Below, piece after piece: positions 24,207 to 37,400 of a DNA stretch of 64,000 bases. The notes under the pieces are model-generated. The model saw only the letters and a program-made list of their open reading frames with translations, made no database searches and was not told the origin of the DNA. A program made the position numbers and the translations under genes. The number at the start of each line of letters is the position of its first letter. Position 1 is the stretch's first letter. The DNA comes from Paracyclopina nana. Its lineage: Eukaryota > Arthropoda > Copepoda > Cyclopoida > Cyclopettidae. The stretch is from NCBI GenBank assembly GCA_019096065.1, contig JAGUCH010000006.1:1818001-1882000 (forward strand). The letters run 5' to 3'.

Positions 24207-27200
24207 GTGAGTATAGCCCGTGGAAGTGAGCTTTCAGCTGGCCTTAATTGAAACGCAGAATCGCCATCACGCCTGACAAGCGACATGAACATTGTTTATC
24301 GCTTGTGTACTTGATGTGGGAAAATAGTGAGCCTAGCTGTTGCTCTCTTGTGATACCACAGTTCTTGTAGCATGGGGCCTGAGATTGAATACTCCATATA
24401 GCGCGCGTCGTGGAGAGCTGGTGAAACCACGGCCGTCAGCGGACTAGGTACTGCCACTAGTTCTATATGGTAGATCGAGAGCCAGAACTCTATTTGGTAA
24501 GAGCAAAGCAGAGGGGAAAGCAAGGTGATGTTTCACGAACACGGGAGGAGGAATGAGTTAAAAATAGCATCGATCCCCTGTCTCGACTCAACTTTCCTCG
24601 CAGAAAGCATAGCACACCTGGTGGCAATTTTAAAAGTACCAAACGAATTTGCGGGGATTTTCATTCAATGGAATGCATTTATGACCACACGTTTGATGGC
24701 GTGTGTAGAAGAAAACTAGGATTTCCTCATTTTTTGAGGAGCCAGCTCTTCCACGCTAATTCCTCCCACCTGTATTTTGCTCTCAGAGCTGAACCAGTTT
24801 GGTGAGTCAGCAGCAAATAATAATGGAGTAATAATTAGGAATCCACGCTCCATATATAAAGACAGATATTTGAAAGAGCAGCTAAAAGATGGATTTTCTA
24901 TTCTTAGAAATTCTCGACACTCAAACATGCTAACGCGATATCGAGTGTAAAATTCATATGTATACATTAAAAAGGACTATAAAATGGAAGCATTTCAAAT
25001 TGAGAGCAATTATGGAATTGAGGAAGTATTAGCTTGGCACACACAAAAGGACCATAGAGAAAATCATGAAGAGTGAAGGGAGAGTGAGAGAAGAGCAAAA
25101 TGCGCGCGCGCATTGAAAAACTACTACGGTGCGGTGGCTATTTGGAAAATAAGAGCCTGATTCGAAAGCTCGTATCCTGGCGATGATGTGCTGACTTGCT
25201 TCTGCTACTGCATAGAGTGAAACATAAAAGAAAACATTTCAGTGACTCTGAGAAAGAGCTGAGGTGGCCGTTTAGGAGTATTTCAAATTAACCAGGTAAG
25301 AAAGCTACTTGCCCCTCCTTTTTGGTAATTGGTATCCGTCAGTGATTGCATATCAACAAGTGGTCGGCAAGATCACCTTTTTTCACGCCTAAGCTACGAA
25401 ACGTGCCAAAAAAGATCCTAGTTAGCAAAAAGAATGATCAGACCAGAATGATCAAGGATCAAGACTCAGTCAATTAATTAATATTTGAATTGAAAAGAAA
25501 GTTGAATCGATTGCTGCGCGCCAAAAGGTCCATTTTTCGATATTGTCAGATTTTTCATGTACTGGAACAGTTCCTGGTGTTTATGTGTTGTTCATTATTT
25601 GAGTGCAGCAATCGCAAAGAGCTTTCACATGTAAGCATGGTTAGCATCAATGATGCAGTAGTAAAACGTACTCGCGCGAGCTAAAAAACTTAAGGTGTTA
25701 TTTCGCTTCTGTTCTCACTTGGTCAAAACAAGCTTGTTAAGCCCAATTCAATTTTCTTAATGGTAGCCTTCTTCTTGGAAGTACTCTCTCCAACATCATC
25801 GTCAGACATCCAGCAAGGAATTTAGGACTGATATCTCTATAGCACATTTAATATTCTAAGCCGAAGCGTTCGAACTGTGTATTCAGGCCTAGCTTTCAGA
25901 TGAGAGCAAAAAGCTGAACGTTTGTCAAAACAGCTCATCACATGCTAAATTCATTCAACACCTGCGGGGCGGAGCTGAGAAAAAAGTTTACTGCTTCAGC
26001 TTTTTTACGAAATTACGAGCAGCTAGCTTAGCTCTTAATGTCTTTATTGAAGTAGCTACAATGAGTTGTGGATTCATCAGGACGCGAGCTTCGCGACGAC
26101 CTTTTTCGCCCACAAACCGACTTGCGCGAGTGCTAATGATTTTTTGCCTCGTTTTATATCAAGTCTCTGGCAAGACAAACTGCTCCACCACCACCATTGC
26201 AAAATGTCAATTTGGTGACCCTGGCCTCTAGATCGTGCATATACTGCGCTAGTCTGGACCAAACTGTTACATCATCCATGATGATTATTAGAAATGCTCT
26301 CACTGATGAGCCCACGCATTAAATAGTACTTTTAGTCCGCACACACCTTCGTATAGGCATGCTGACCTCTTACTCTTGTGCTTTTTTGCTTCTGCTACCG
26401 CTGTAGCAGCTCTGGCACAGTGGCCGCCAATGCTATTAGTTGTTTGCTTAATGATCGTGGAAAATCAATCTTGATTGAAAAACACCCACTCGTGGTGATT
26501 ACAACAGGCTCACTGAATTAAATTCGGAGCCCTTGTTTCCTGATGCGTTAGCGCTTGCTGCTGGGACATTAATCCCCACTTTCGTATATTTGGGCTATTT
26601 AAAATTACCTAACAGCGGTAAATAGTACTTATAGAGTACTACGTATACGTAAGTATTAAGAGTACGCGCGTGCTTTTCGTAATTCTTGCTCTCCATACAA
26701 GGAAAAAAGCCTCAATTTGTAAAAGTGTCAATTTAATTTGGGCGCAACAGGCGATGCTTCGAAGCGATAAAAGGCTGCTTTTTCAAACCTGACCAGCTCA
26801 AAAAGAGTGCGTTCAAGGTTTACCTACTGAGCATGATTTATGTATAAGCCGATATGTTGCACTACACCACAATTTGAACGAGAATGATACGTATTTGTCG
26901 TTCTGGGCCGTCATGACTTGAGGATTTAGAGTTCAGCAGGCTACATGCTATAATTTTCTATTTGATGCGAGATGAAAAAATTCCACACAGTCAATTGTCA
27001 AAATCCCCTCTGATATGCATGGTTGGAGACGCCCACTTATGTTAGCACATTAAAGGCGGCCAAAAATGGCCGTCTTGAATAATGGCTTGTCCGGCTTGAC
27101 AACTAGGAAATTCAATTTTCTCCTGGATTGGATCAATTAGCACATCATTGCAGTCTGGTGAAAGATCGAAGCGAGTACCTTCACGAAATTGTTAGCAAGA

Positions 27201-28285
27201 TTTACTACGCACACCGATCCGTGTGGCTTGTAAAAATCAGCATCTCAGTTGAAATGCTCGTGCGTGCCCGTTTTTGGTGCCGTGTACGTTCCAGTTTCCA
27301 AAACTTGTCACCAGTTAACGTGCAGACTGTTTAAAAATACCCACAACATGGCGCGTATGCGTTACCTCATGAGCTGCTTTCCTGCAGGCAATCTATGATT
27401 AGAACTGATTGTTATTTTTAATCTTTCTGAGACCTTAGTAAATCCTCGAGCATCATACCCTGCGCAGCAATAATGCCCTTGATATTCAGTCTTTTCTCAG
27501 TACAAGCTATTTTCATAGGATAGGCCTGGTATTTTTATCATTCCTATTCTAAATACGATTGAGAGCTCCTATGCTCTAGATTGGATTAGACATTTGGTGT
27601 CTAACAGTCTGTGACTCTTTTATAGAGACCTTTAGGTCCAAATAAGGGTGGCACTGTATATTTATGCATCTATAGTAGAAGCCATAGTATTGTCAGTCTT
27701 GCTCGATGGCTGTAAATCCAATGTTTTAATACGCTTGACTAAGGAGGCTAGTGCTTTGGAGAAGGTCAAATGCCAATCCTCGGCATAAACATGTCTTTTT
27801 GAAAGGAGACGTTGATTAGCTTTGATGACTTTGTCTGCAACCAATAATCACGGGGAATTTTGGAAACAACGTGCTGTTAGCCACCAAAATGGTAGAGGAA
27901 TGCACATATCGCATTTCTGGCATAGATAGAAGTATATATGCTACATACTAGTAGTAATACTCCAAGGGGAAAGACAATGTGAGGCCCGTCAGACCTCCCA
28001 CTGATTTCTGTGACGAGCAGGAAATTCCATATAAATTCTCACACCAACCATTCAAAGCATCGAACAGTTCTATCCATTTTTCCTGGTGAAACACGTAGAA
28101 CAGGGGGATCTCTTTGTAGTATTTTTCAGCTAGCAGCTCCAAACTTTTTCCTCTTTTATCCTCATGCACGTATATATGCGAAATGCTACATCTTTCATAT
28201 AAGGCTTATATACTTGTTCGCGAAAAGGTAGTATGAAAAAGTTTTGCTCTCGCCGTCGAATACACTATATAGGATTGGCTTAAAA

Positions 28286-28334
28286 ATGGAAATGTCAGAG
28301 TTTGATTGGAGCATATTGAGAATTCATCCTGGCT
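28286..28334 (+). CDS. Weak candidate first exon (16 codons)
   Basis: ATG, 16 codons (MEMSEFDWSILRIHPG), then donor T|GTAAGC in phase 1. It fits the PKA exon 2 pair (junction Phe) and equally the unassigned exon 206 nt downstream at 28541. Could be a chance match. Confidence 0.2.
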
Positions 28335-28540
28335 GTAAGCAAAGCAGAACTTTAGAATCAGCCGGTCTAATTAACTTTTGGAAAACCTGGAAGAAGTGAA
28401 ATGCATTTTAAAAGCCTCATTGAAACTTTGCCAAGGAAGGCCAGGCGTACATGCGAATTTTTCCTGATTCCTCCAGACATTGTAGTTTATTTTTGCTGAA
28501 GACATTGTAGCCCTTTTGTTTGCTTAATCCTCCATTCCAG

Positions 28541-28656
28541 TCGATCAGGAGCAGCTAGAATTGGATGGAAGAACTTTGAATGCAAATCATCTTGCATATC
28601 TGACGAATCTTCCACAACTCAGTATTGTTATGATCAAAAGAGGGCCTAAAGGCCAG
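28541..28656 (+). CDS. Unassigned internal exon, phase 1 in, phase 0 out
   Basis: A very good acceptor (pyrimidine-rich TTAATCCTCCATTCCAG) precedes 116 nt that read, after two bases completing a codon, DQEQLELDGRTLNANHLAYL then TNLPQLSIVMIKRGPKGQ, ending at CAG|GTTAAG. The residue pattern looks like real protein; the LDGRTL...LSIVMIKRG spacing recalls the last strands of a PDZ domain, but that is weak. If the donor is not used the frame stops 12 codons later at a TAG, so it could be a terminal exon. It starts in the same phase as PKA exon 2. I cannot say whether it belongs to the kinase gene or a nested one. Confidence 0.4.
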
Positions 28657-28803
28657 GTTAAGTGTGTGCATAGCGGTCATGCATCAAAGTAGAAAATACT
28701 ATAAAGCTTGCAGCGCCCATGTCGCTCGCGGTCGTCGTGTGTCGTCCATGGGTAGTATGGAGCCCGAAATGCGTCAGTTGCGTTCTGGAACATCATGTGA
28801 GAA

Positions 28804-29803
28804 ATGTTGATGATGGCGGAGAATTCAGAAGAAAAGCAGGCCCCTCGTTTTGAAACCGTGTCAACTTCATCGCTGCAAATTAGGGTTAAAGTGCCGAGGT
28901 CGCCGAGTCCTTTGCGGCTAACGACCTCATCTGTGGCGAGGTCTTCCTCAATGAGGCTGTCGAGGCTGGAGTCGAAGCCGCCCATGATAACGACCTCGAG
29001 TAGCACGCTATCTGTGAGGCCGTACAAAGCTACGAGTCGTTCGCTATCTCCGAGGCCACCGAGGTCATCGGATGGTGGTGTGACGCGGCCTCCACCTCCG
29101 TCTCCGTCTGGTTTGTTGCCAACTCGTTCTCCAACTCCGCCGAGAAATTGGAGTCAAACTTTGAGGTCAACATGTTGTGATTCAGCCCCTTCGACTCCTC
29201 GACTAGCGAGAAGATTGGAGGTTCCTAGCTCTTGCAAAAGTGGCCAGACGACACCGAGATCAATTTCAACCAGGTGCAAAATTGCTCCATTAATGTGCCT
29301 TTTATGCGAGAGCTGAGAAACCTTTATTTAGCCTTTCTTTTTGCACACGATTAAGCCATTTCTGGCCACAGAACGCAAATAAGCATATACTAGTATATGC
29401 AAGCTGATGAAAATTGCTATTTTTAGCCCTAGTCGTCAAGGTCGCGGTGAATTAAGAACCGTGACCTCAATTCGATCTGTGAGCCCTAGTCCAATCAGAT
29501 ATAATAGTCCTGGAGGCCTGGCTGCTCACTTGAGTCACAGAGTCACTTCAAAGTCCTCGAAGGAGGCCGCAGTCGCGTCTTCTTCTGCCGCCAGCTCTTC
29601 AAGCTCTTCAGCTAGCGGCCTCAGATTGAGCAACTTGACCCCACCTGGATCGAGGAAATTCGGAGCCTTCAACTTGGAGTCCTCCAAAAATTACGAAAGG
29701 TCTGATGGAGGCCACGTGACTCCTCCTCTTCCTGCTGTGGTCATCGTGAAAACCCCGCCTGTTGCTAGAAAGGTGGGCACGAGCGATAACATGTTCTTCC
29801 CAG
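28804..29803 (+). CDS. Ser/Pro-rich alternative N-terminus (two exons), likely PKA-C isoform
   Basis: Two exons, 28804-29273 (phase 2 out, AG|GTGCAA) and 29427-29803 (split codon AG|C restores Ser), encode 282 residues and end at G|GTAAGA in phase 1, which makes Val with either PKA exon 2. An in-frame TGA lies directly before the ATG. The protein is rich in Ser, Pro, Arg and Thr with many S/T-P and R-x-x-S sites (VPRSPSPLRL, SRSLSPRPP, RSVSPSPIRY) and a Ser run (29577-29620). It looks disordered. Long Ser/Pro-rich N-termini are known on some arthropod PKA catalytic subunits. The two exons could instead belong to a nested gene; phase and strand favour the kinase. Confidence 0.5.
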
Positions 29804-32800
29804 GTAAGAGCTCATTAAACTTTTACTATTTGCCAAATTGCAATTTTGGCCTTTGTATTCCGCTCGTACAAGCCATATAATAATTTTACTGCTGGCCTCT
29901 AAAGCTCTTTTTTTTCGGGCTAAAAATACTCTGCACATATATAATACAGCATTTGCAGTACCAGTTCACATTATAATGCACTCAGCAGAATTGCGCGTTG
30001 ATTAATATTCAATTGATGAGTTGGCATATCGTACGCGCGCGTGAATAATGAAATCATTTGCACATGAATGATCACGGACGAGACAACTCATCAAAGGAAT
30101 GTGATCCTCTTGATCGAAGTGCTAATGCTAATTTGAGGGAGGAAACATAAGTAGTATTATCTCTCTACAAGCTACATTGTTGGCCATGGGCTATAGGAAT
30201 CTCCATCATCAGGGCAATCCTATACCAATATTTGATATCTGGCGACCTCCCAGTCATCCCAGACGCAGTTTTAATCTCAGAGATTTACACTGATAATTAC
30301 TGCTATCAGATGTAAATAAACCTTTTTTAAATTCTCTTTAAAACATTTCGTTTGTACACTTTGCATTCCTTTGCCACAATTATATTTTTCCTTGTCTTTT
30401 CCCCATGTGATTTGCAGACCTTTAGGTTTGAAATTGCTCCATTTTTCACGCGCCAATCAAAAACACAATTAAGCGTCACATATGACTCAGCTCGTGGGGT
30501 TTCTTCTCGCATGCGTTGCTTGTTGCTTGATAGCGTGTTTAATTGGCATATATTAAGTGAACGCAGAGTAATGTTTATGATTTTTTTCGGCAGCAGCATT
30601 TGTTATTTGTCACTAACTAACTGCAGTGGGTACGAGCTCCACCCAGCCAGCTCAGAGATTTTTTATCTCGTTCCTTGTGGGAGGTCAGACCTTTTCACAA
30701 ACGCTTATAATTGATCTTCAATGTTCGTCCTCCAAAGTTGTCCACCTTACATTGGGCCTTGATTGCAATTGCGCGCGAGAAGCTCAAAAAGCGGCTGCTA
30801 ATTAGTTTTTGTGATCTTTTAGGAGATAAAACCTCATTAGATGCGCGTGTGCCTGTTTTGATCTTCAGCCAAAAGCATATATGTGTACTTTTCCAATATC
30901 TCAGACTTGCTTTGTGCGTACCATTGTCTCATTATATATACTACCAATTTGACCGAGCCTCAAGTAAAATTCAGGCTAACTTTTGGCAGCATATCGAGCC
31001 AATAATGCTGAAGTGACACTTTGCAAAAACCACTGCGCGACGAATTTTCGCCAAGTCAACCTTGGATTTGCAAGCTTTTTACATGCGTGGGTTTCGCCAA
31101 TTAAACTTTCACATCATCTAAAGATATTGGGACGTGACTAGACCTAATTAGATGAAGATTGATATCACACAAATATATACTATATAGGTTGATGTCACTG
31201 AGAAGCAGATTCCCTCGCAGCTCACGACCAAAATGAGGAGGTCAAAAAAGCCGCCAAGCCTCGTCTCGAAGCACATAATTTGCCAAGTTTATGATGCGTT
31301 ACTTCTCAACTTTACATTACTAATTAGTTATGCGCATATGCTGGCTATGCCATGTCATATGGCTTTGCGTGGATCACGTGACCTCATGGGTTTGTCAAAG
31401 ATCTCGGAAATCTGTAAAGTCCGATTCAGGCCAAGATTGTTGGCTTTGCATGCTTTGTACTATAGCGTAGCACGTACACGCGTGCCTTTTGTAAATCCAT
31501 TTATTTAGTTCAGGAAAACTTTGAGTTTCCTCAATGGCATTCTTTCCTTTCAAAAGAGCGAAAAATAGCTACGTAGCGAGAGAGATGAGTGTGCATCCTT
31601 GAGAGAAAAGTGTTTCAATATTTTCTTGGTGGCCAGCAAAGCTGAGGCGGCTTTCTGTAGAAAGAAAAATAATGATCCATCAGCTGAAAGCACGATATGA
31701 TGAAAATCCGAGAAATGAGATACTACTTTGCTAGAAAAAACAGGGTTCTTTCACTTTTAATCAATCTAATAACAATAATTTGGACGCGTTTTCTGGTCAG
31801 AGAACATCCTGAAAAGGTAATCATAATGGGCTGAGTTTTAGCTGGGAGGTCACCAGCTTGTCACCCATCAATTGAAAACCATCCTTTGTTGGGAGCGGAT
31901 TCGTGCTCAAGCCATAGCATTCAAAAAGGCTCAGCTTTTCTGCCTCAAAAGATCGTGAAGATTCTCAAATGGCATTGTGTCCCGCCTTCCAAGCGCGAGG
32001 CGAAATAACACCTTCAACAAATCACTTAGCTCGAATTTACGACTCGTTTTCCAAAGTTAATTATTGACTGGCGGTGGAAAAAGACATAATGCTAGCAGTA
32101 ACGACCAGCAAACTTTTAAATGGGCCCATGTCAGGCTCAGGAAATGAGATGGAGGAAAATGTAAACTGAGTGCTTATTTTTTACCTCATTTTCGAACGTG
32201 TGTGCTTTGGAGGTGGGCTGTTTGCTTCCAATGCGACATCAGATAGGCCGCATTCCTTTTTTAAAAGGCCTCAGCCTTTTTTATGGTAGCACGGTGCAGC
32301 TGTGGCTAATTTTTATATGCTGCTGAGGTTGGCGTTGGGCTTGATGATCATCTTTATTGCCTTCATTGGCCTTCCACGCTGAGATGGTTATTTTTCCTGC
32401 TCGCGCGCAATGAAAATGAAGTCACGTCCCCTTTTTGCTACATTTTTATTCTTGTTTCATTTTCTTCTCATCCATCACAGTGCAAATCTTCTCGACAGCA
32501 GTCTCATTCATCTGTTCATGCCAATCGAGTCTCCACAAGTGAAAAATGTACCTACTATATCAAATTATGAAAAAAATTCGGACGAAACGCTATGATCACA
32601 TTTCGTACATAAATGATACATTACGAGCCTCAGGGCTAGAATATGTGAAACTTGATGCGTGCAAATATATGAGAGATATTTTAGGGGAAAAGGGACAGTA
32701 TGGAATACAAAGCAGCCAGCTGCATAGTTAAGGGTCAAAAGCTGTTTTTTGTTGTACTCCAAACCTTTATTTACTCAGCGTGCCATTAACGCTGCTGATG

Positions 32801-34345
32801 CAAATAGTTGACCAAGGTTACTTCGGCATATGGCTAATCCTATTTTCCCCTACGTCCAACACATTGAGATCCTGGTGGTCTTAAGTAAAGCTCAATTTGG
32901 TGGCAGACGTGTACAAATGAAACCTCAAGCCTGAGTACAGAAAATGTGTGTGTTTTAACCCGTTTTAAGGCCCATGAAAACTTGGTCAAGGGAATTGGCT
33001 ACCAGTTTTTGTCATCGTGGACTTTACAGTGGTCAACTTCTGGTTGTTCACATTGATTGGAGATGAACACGAGATACCAAATGCTCAACTTTCCTTTTTT
33101 GCTCATAATTTGGTGCTATCACAAAAAATGGGCACAAAAAGAGGAAAGTGTTGAAATGCTTTTGTTAAATGAAGGCCGGCACCACTCAGACTGATTTGGT
33201 CACGTTTTGGACCTGTTTACAAGGAATGAATACTTTGAAAACTGAATCATGCTTGATTGCTAAAAAGCTTCCTGCTATGGCTAACAACAAAACGAGCCTC
33301 AACAGATGTGAGATCTCCATTTACTTTTAATTAAAGGGCCTAGCAGTGTGCACTTGGCATCCCTCCCTACAAGTTTCAAAATGCACTTAAACCAGCTTTT
33401 TTCCCCTATGGGTCTTGTACTGCTACCAAAAAGTGCAGCGCTTTTCGGGCCTGATTGCTGAGGTTTTCCTTATCAGTTTTCACAAATCTGAGGCCCAATT
33501 CGTCATTTGAGATTCCTCTGAAAACTAAGTTTGACAGATCGATGGATACCCTCAGATTTTCAAGCCCATTTTTTGGATTCTCTCTTGAAAAATGAGAGCC
33601 AAAACCATCATTACGATGATTATTATTAGTATTTTGGAAGATGGTAGGGCGTAGCTAGGGTAAAATACTCTAAACACCATTAGCTATTTATGCCCATTGG
33701 CAGTTCAATTGTGTGCACACAACGAGAAAAAGGAACTCGCACAAAGTTCAAACGTATGTTGGTGGTTCCTATTTTTGCTTTTAGCTGATCGATCCTCGAC
33801 ATAAAATAAGTATGAATTACCCAAGTTACGCGTACAAGGTATACTCGATGCCATGGCTTGTTTGTGCAAAAATCCATCATCAGACAATCCATCTGGCATG
33901 AAAACATTTCTGTGAGTGTGTGAACCCAGATACAACACGTGGAAAACAAATGTTGCCTTTTATAAGCTTCATTCAAAAATAAACCTGAATTTTGACTTTT
34001 GCCTTCAAGTAGGAGTTTAGCTTTCGTGACTGTCACTCACTTTCCTTAATAATGAATATTGGTTTTGAGCACTTTTCACAATTATCTTGGCTGATCGTTT
34101 CTTCGATCCTCACATGGCGCTGAACAGGCTAATATTTGTTTACGTTTGTTTGTTTGGAAACCGCAGAGCTGACAGCTGAACGATTCAGCACAGAGGTACC
34201 AGACTTTTTGTTGCTCCTTTTAGAAAGCGCAAATTGCACTTCTAGATAAAGGCTTTGAGCAAAACTTTTTAATATTATGAGCATCTCTCTCGCCTTTCAT
34301 GTTGTGAACACGCGGACTTTTAAGCTTTTTTAGTGGGAGGCTAGC

Positions 34346-34415
34346 ATGCTATATAATGTTCCGCCAAGTTCTGCTTGTCACGCTGATCCAATCCAATTTG
34401 CTGGAAAAGTCGACG
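34346..34415 (+). CDS. Weak candidate first exon (23 codons)
   Basis: ATG, 23 codons (MLYNVPPSSACHADPIQFAG, then KVD), donor G|GTAAGC in phase 1. Splicing to PKA exon 2 would give Val at the junction. No recognisable motif; kept because donor strength, phase and leftover G all match the canonical exon 1. Confidence 0.25.
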
Positions 34416-37400
34416 GTAAGCTTGTAAAAGCGCACTATTGAATTTTCTCTGCGAGCAAAAAACTTTTGACTTTTGACCGGAATATCTCCATTAGAAAAGC
34501 CAGCCGCAAAAGTAATGGCAAGGTTTACCACGAAATTAGCGCGCACATTCATTCAACAGCTGAAACGTTGCAGAATTTATGAGCCTGAAAACGATTCCTT
34601 TTCTGGAAGCCTCAAAGGGGGACAGAAAACTGTGAACAAATCATACGACAACAAGGCTAGAATATCGGCCATTAAAATAGACATGGGTGCAGCTAGGTTA
34701 GCTCATATGGCACTTCAACCAAAGATCCGTCAATAGAATTTTGGCTCTATTCATGAGATGAATGAATGTTTGTAAAAAATGAACTCTGCCAGCTAGCAAT
34801 TGTCATCTGCCAAAAATTACCTTACTGAGGTCATTCATTGTGGGCAACGTTTTGACAGCTAACATGGTGTCAATTTTGTGTTCAGGCCTATTACTCAGCA
34901 GCAGCTAATAAATATCAGTTCTCGTCATTCTAGGAAATTGAAATGCAAATTCCACTTGCAGCTGTTTCATATGTATCACTACATTCTCCCATAGTATGAA
35001 TTTTGAAGAAAAGCTCAAGGATTTCAGTTGGGGAAGGAGATAAACTTTGAGTTGGGAAGAAGCAAGTAGGTTCTCATCCAAATGAAATTGGTGGAATTAT
35101 AAATTATTTTCGGCGTGTGTCACATTTCATGTGAGGCTTTTTAATCCAACGTGATATGAAATTCGTTTCTTGGGTGACTTGGAAACTCAAAATTCCTCCA
35201 GAAGGGCCCTTCAGAGAAATGAAAATAATTTACAAAAGTGGTGCTTAGAGCACTCTTTTCTTACTTGATTAAATACTGGACTTACGATTCAACGTTAGCT
35301 AGTAAAAGTTGCTTTAAAAGTCATGCACCAATGACTAAGTGGACAATTATAGCTCGATTTGTATTCCAATTGTGGCTGCATGGATGATTTGTGGCCTCTT
35401 TGATATCAAAGATTGCCTTAAAAGTCTTCTGCTTTGGAACGACGATGCTGGAATGTGTGCATTATGGTACAGCCCACAATCATACAATTTGCCTAGCATG
35501 ATAAGCACGATTCGCAATTTGCCACTTGATTTGGATGCCCTAACGACTTTCACTCAGAGCAGTTGATAAGCTATTTACATTCTGAAACGAATCTCCCAGA
35601 CTTTTTTGCTCAATAATTTGTGGTACTTTTTGGCTGCCTGCTGTGCCAACATATTAAGAGGCTTTTTACCTTGATTCGAGCGTAGGAAGAAGCAACCAAG
35701 AACGACGTCATTGATGGCCAAAAAACGCAATATATAATAGCAAGGATGATCTATTGCAAAATACAATGATTGATCTCGATATAATTTCAAACTCAAATTT
35801 GCAACAACGTGACAAAAAAAATTGCTGCCACGATGATGATGGCATAAAAAGGACCTTTTTGCAAAAGTTGCAGAGTTGTATGTGTGCTTGTGGTCTTCCT
35901 GTATGTTTTGTTTAAAGTTAGCCTTTGCTCCCCATAGAAGCTCTCAAGCTGGCAAGTTTGTTGCAGTTGGTAAAAAGTTTTTCATCTCTTCAAACCATGG
36001 AGCCTAAATAAAGAGATCATGGCTTGGCCAGCCCTTGTTTTGATACCAGAGTTTGGAACAGAAAATGAAGAGGCAAACTGTGCATTAGGATAATAAATCG
36101 CTAATTTAACCTTGTCACCGATTTCATCTGAGAATGGGGCTAGAGTTTCCTGGGGAAATAGACATTTACAATTAGATACTTATCAAGACAAGAAAGATGG
36201 ATTCTTTGCCATTTCGAGCTGGAAATAGTATCTTGAATTATTGACTCTAGGGGAAAAAAAGTGCGAACATTTTCTGCGTAGGAAGTTGACGCACTTGTGA
36301 GCGTGTATTCTCAGCCGAATGGGAGGTCTGAACGCAGGCTCCCTTTTTTTACCAAAGGGTTTCCACAGGCGTAACCTTGGTGACTTTCAATAAATTCTGG
36401 CACTCTTCCCCATTATTTGACACTTTTTAAGGGGGCCCTAAAAAACGTCTTCCTTCCTCCTAAATTACGGACAAAGCGATACTGCGCGGCAATGGATGAG
36501 AAATTGGCAAGAAATGTTTGCGGCATTTTTATGGGTCCTAATTCAGACCCAGCATGAGGTAAAACTGAGCATTCACTCTGGGGATTCACCGGATTACTAA
36601 AATAATGCATGCTAGCCCTAAGAAGCTTTTAACCTCTTGATGCGCGTTGCATGCCAGCAAATAATGATGGTGTCATTTAGCTTTGTAGAAAGTTGAGCCC
36701 TTAGCGCCCGCAACTTCATTTGAAAAAGGTCTTTTCTTCAAATGATGTCACAGCAATTTTTCCTTGTTGACCAACATTGTCAAGATGAGTTATGAGTGGA
36801 AAGGACGCGCGCATATGGCGCTGTGTACGCACGTAGCTGAATTTTTTAGTTTTTGCCCAACTGCACACTGGCCCGGAAATTAATCCTGATGAAGCCCAAT
36901 ATTTTTTCCAGATGTAGAAGGAACTACTTTGCGGTTAAGTTTTGTGATCCTAATCATCAAACCACTTTGCCAACTCATCACGTCGTCGTCCTCGCGGCCT
37001 TTTCGGCTTCCTCCTCCTTCGAAATATCGTAATAGTTTTGAAAAAAACCTTTTCGCGTTGATGATGATCAAATACTCGTTGATCCTCCAATTTCAGCAGC
37101 CAGACACGAACTCTAAAAATATCAGTGGCACTCCATCTTATGCAAGCCTTTTGTGGTGCTAAAAGTCTTTTCATTTGGTTTGTGGGCTCCATTGAAATGT
37201 TGAAGGGGCCCTGAATGACAGACAAATGAGCGCAATTTCGTACCGCCTTTTTGCAAATCAGTTTTTAGTAGCGTTTTGTGGCTAGCTGTCAGGAACATGA
37301 CAATCATAAAATAACTTGTGTGCCTACTACTATAGCTACTCTTAGCATCTCGATGATTGCACACACGCACTGCTTAAAAATGGTGCTCGAAAAATGCTGT

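Noticed and set aside
31233..31508. 91-codon frame starting MRRSKKPPSLVSKHI with a possible phase-1 GTAAAG
   Set aside because: The middle is an unlikely hydrophobic mix, the donor is weak, and no motif is recognised.
32410..32595. 61-codon frame with hydrophobic start (MKMKSRPLFATFLFLFHFLL)
   Set aside because: Looks like a signal peptide but has no cysteine-rich or known mature part, and its only donor-like sites are in phase 0.
36319..36378. MGGLNAGSLFLPKG start with a phase-1 GTGACT site
   Set aside because: Donor is weak, the tail is unlike a PKA N-terminus, and chance hits of this type are expected.
36530..36554. MGPNSDPA before GGTAAAAC
   Set aside because: An in-frame TGA lies before the donor.
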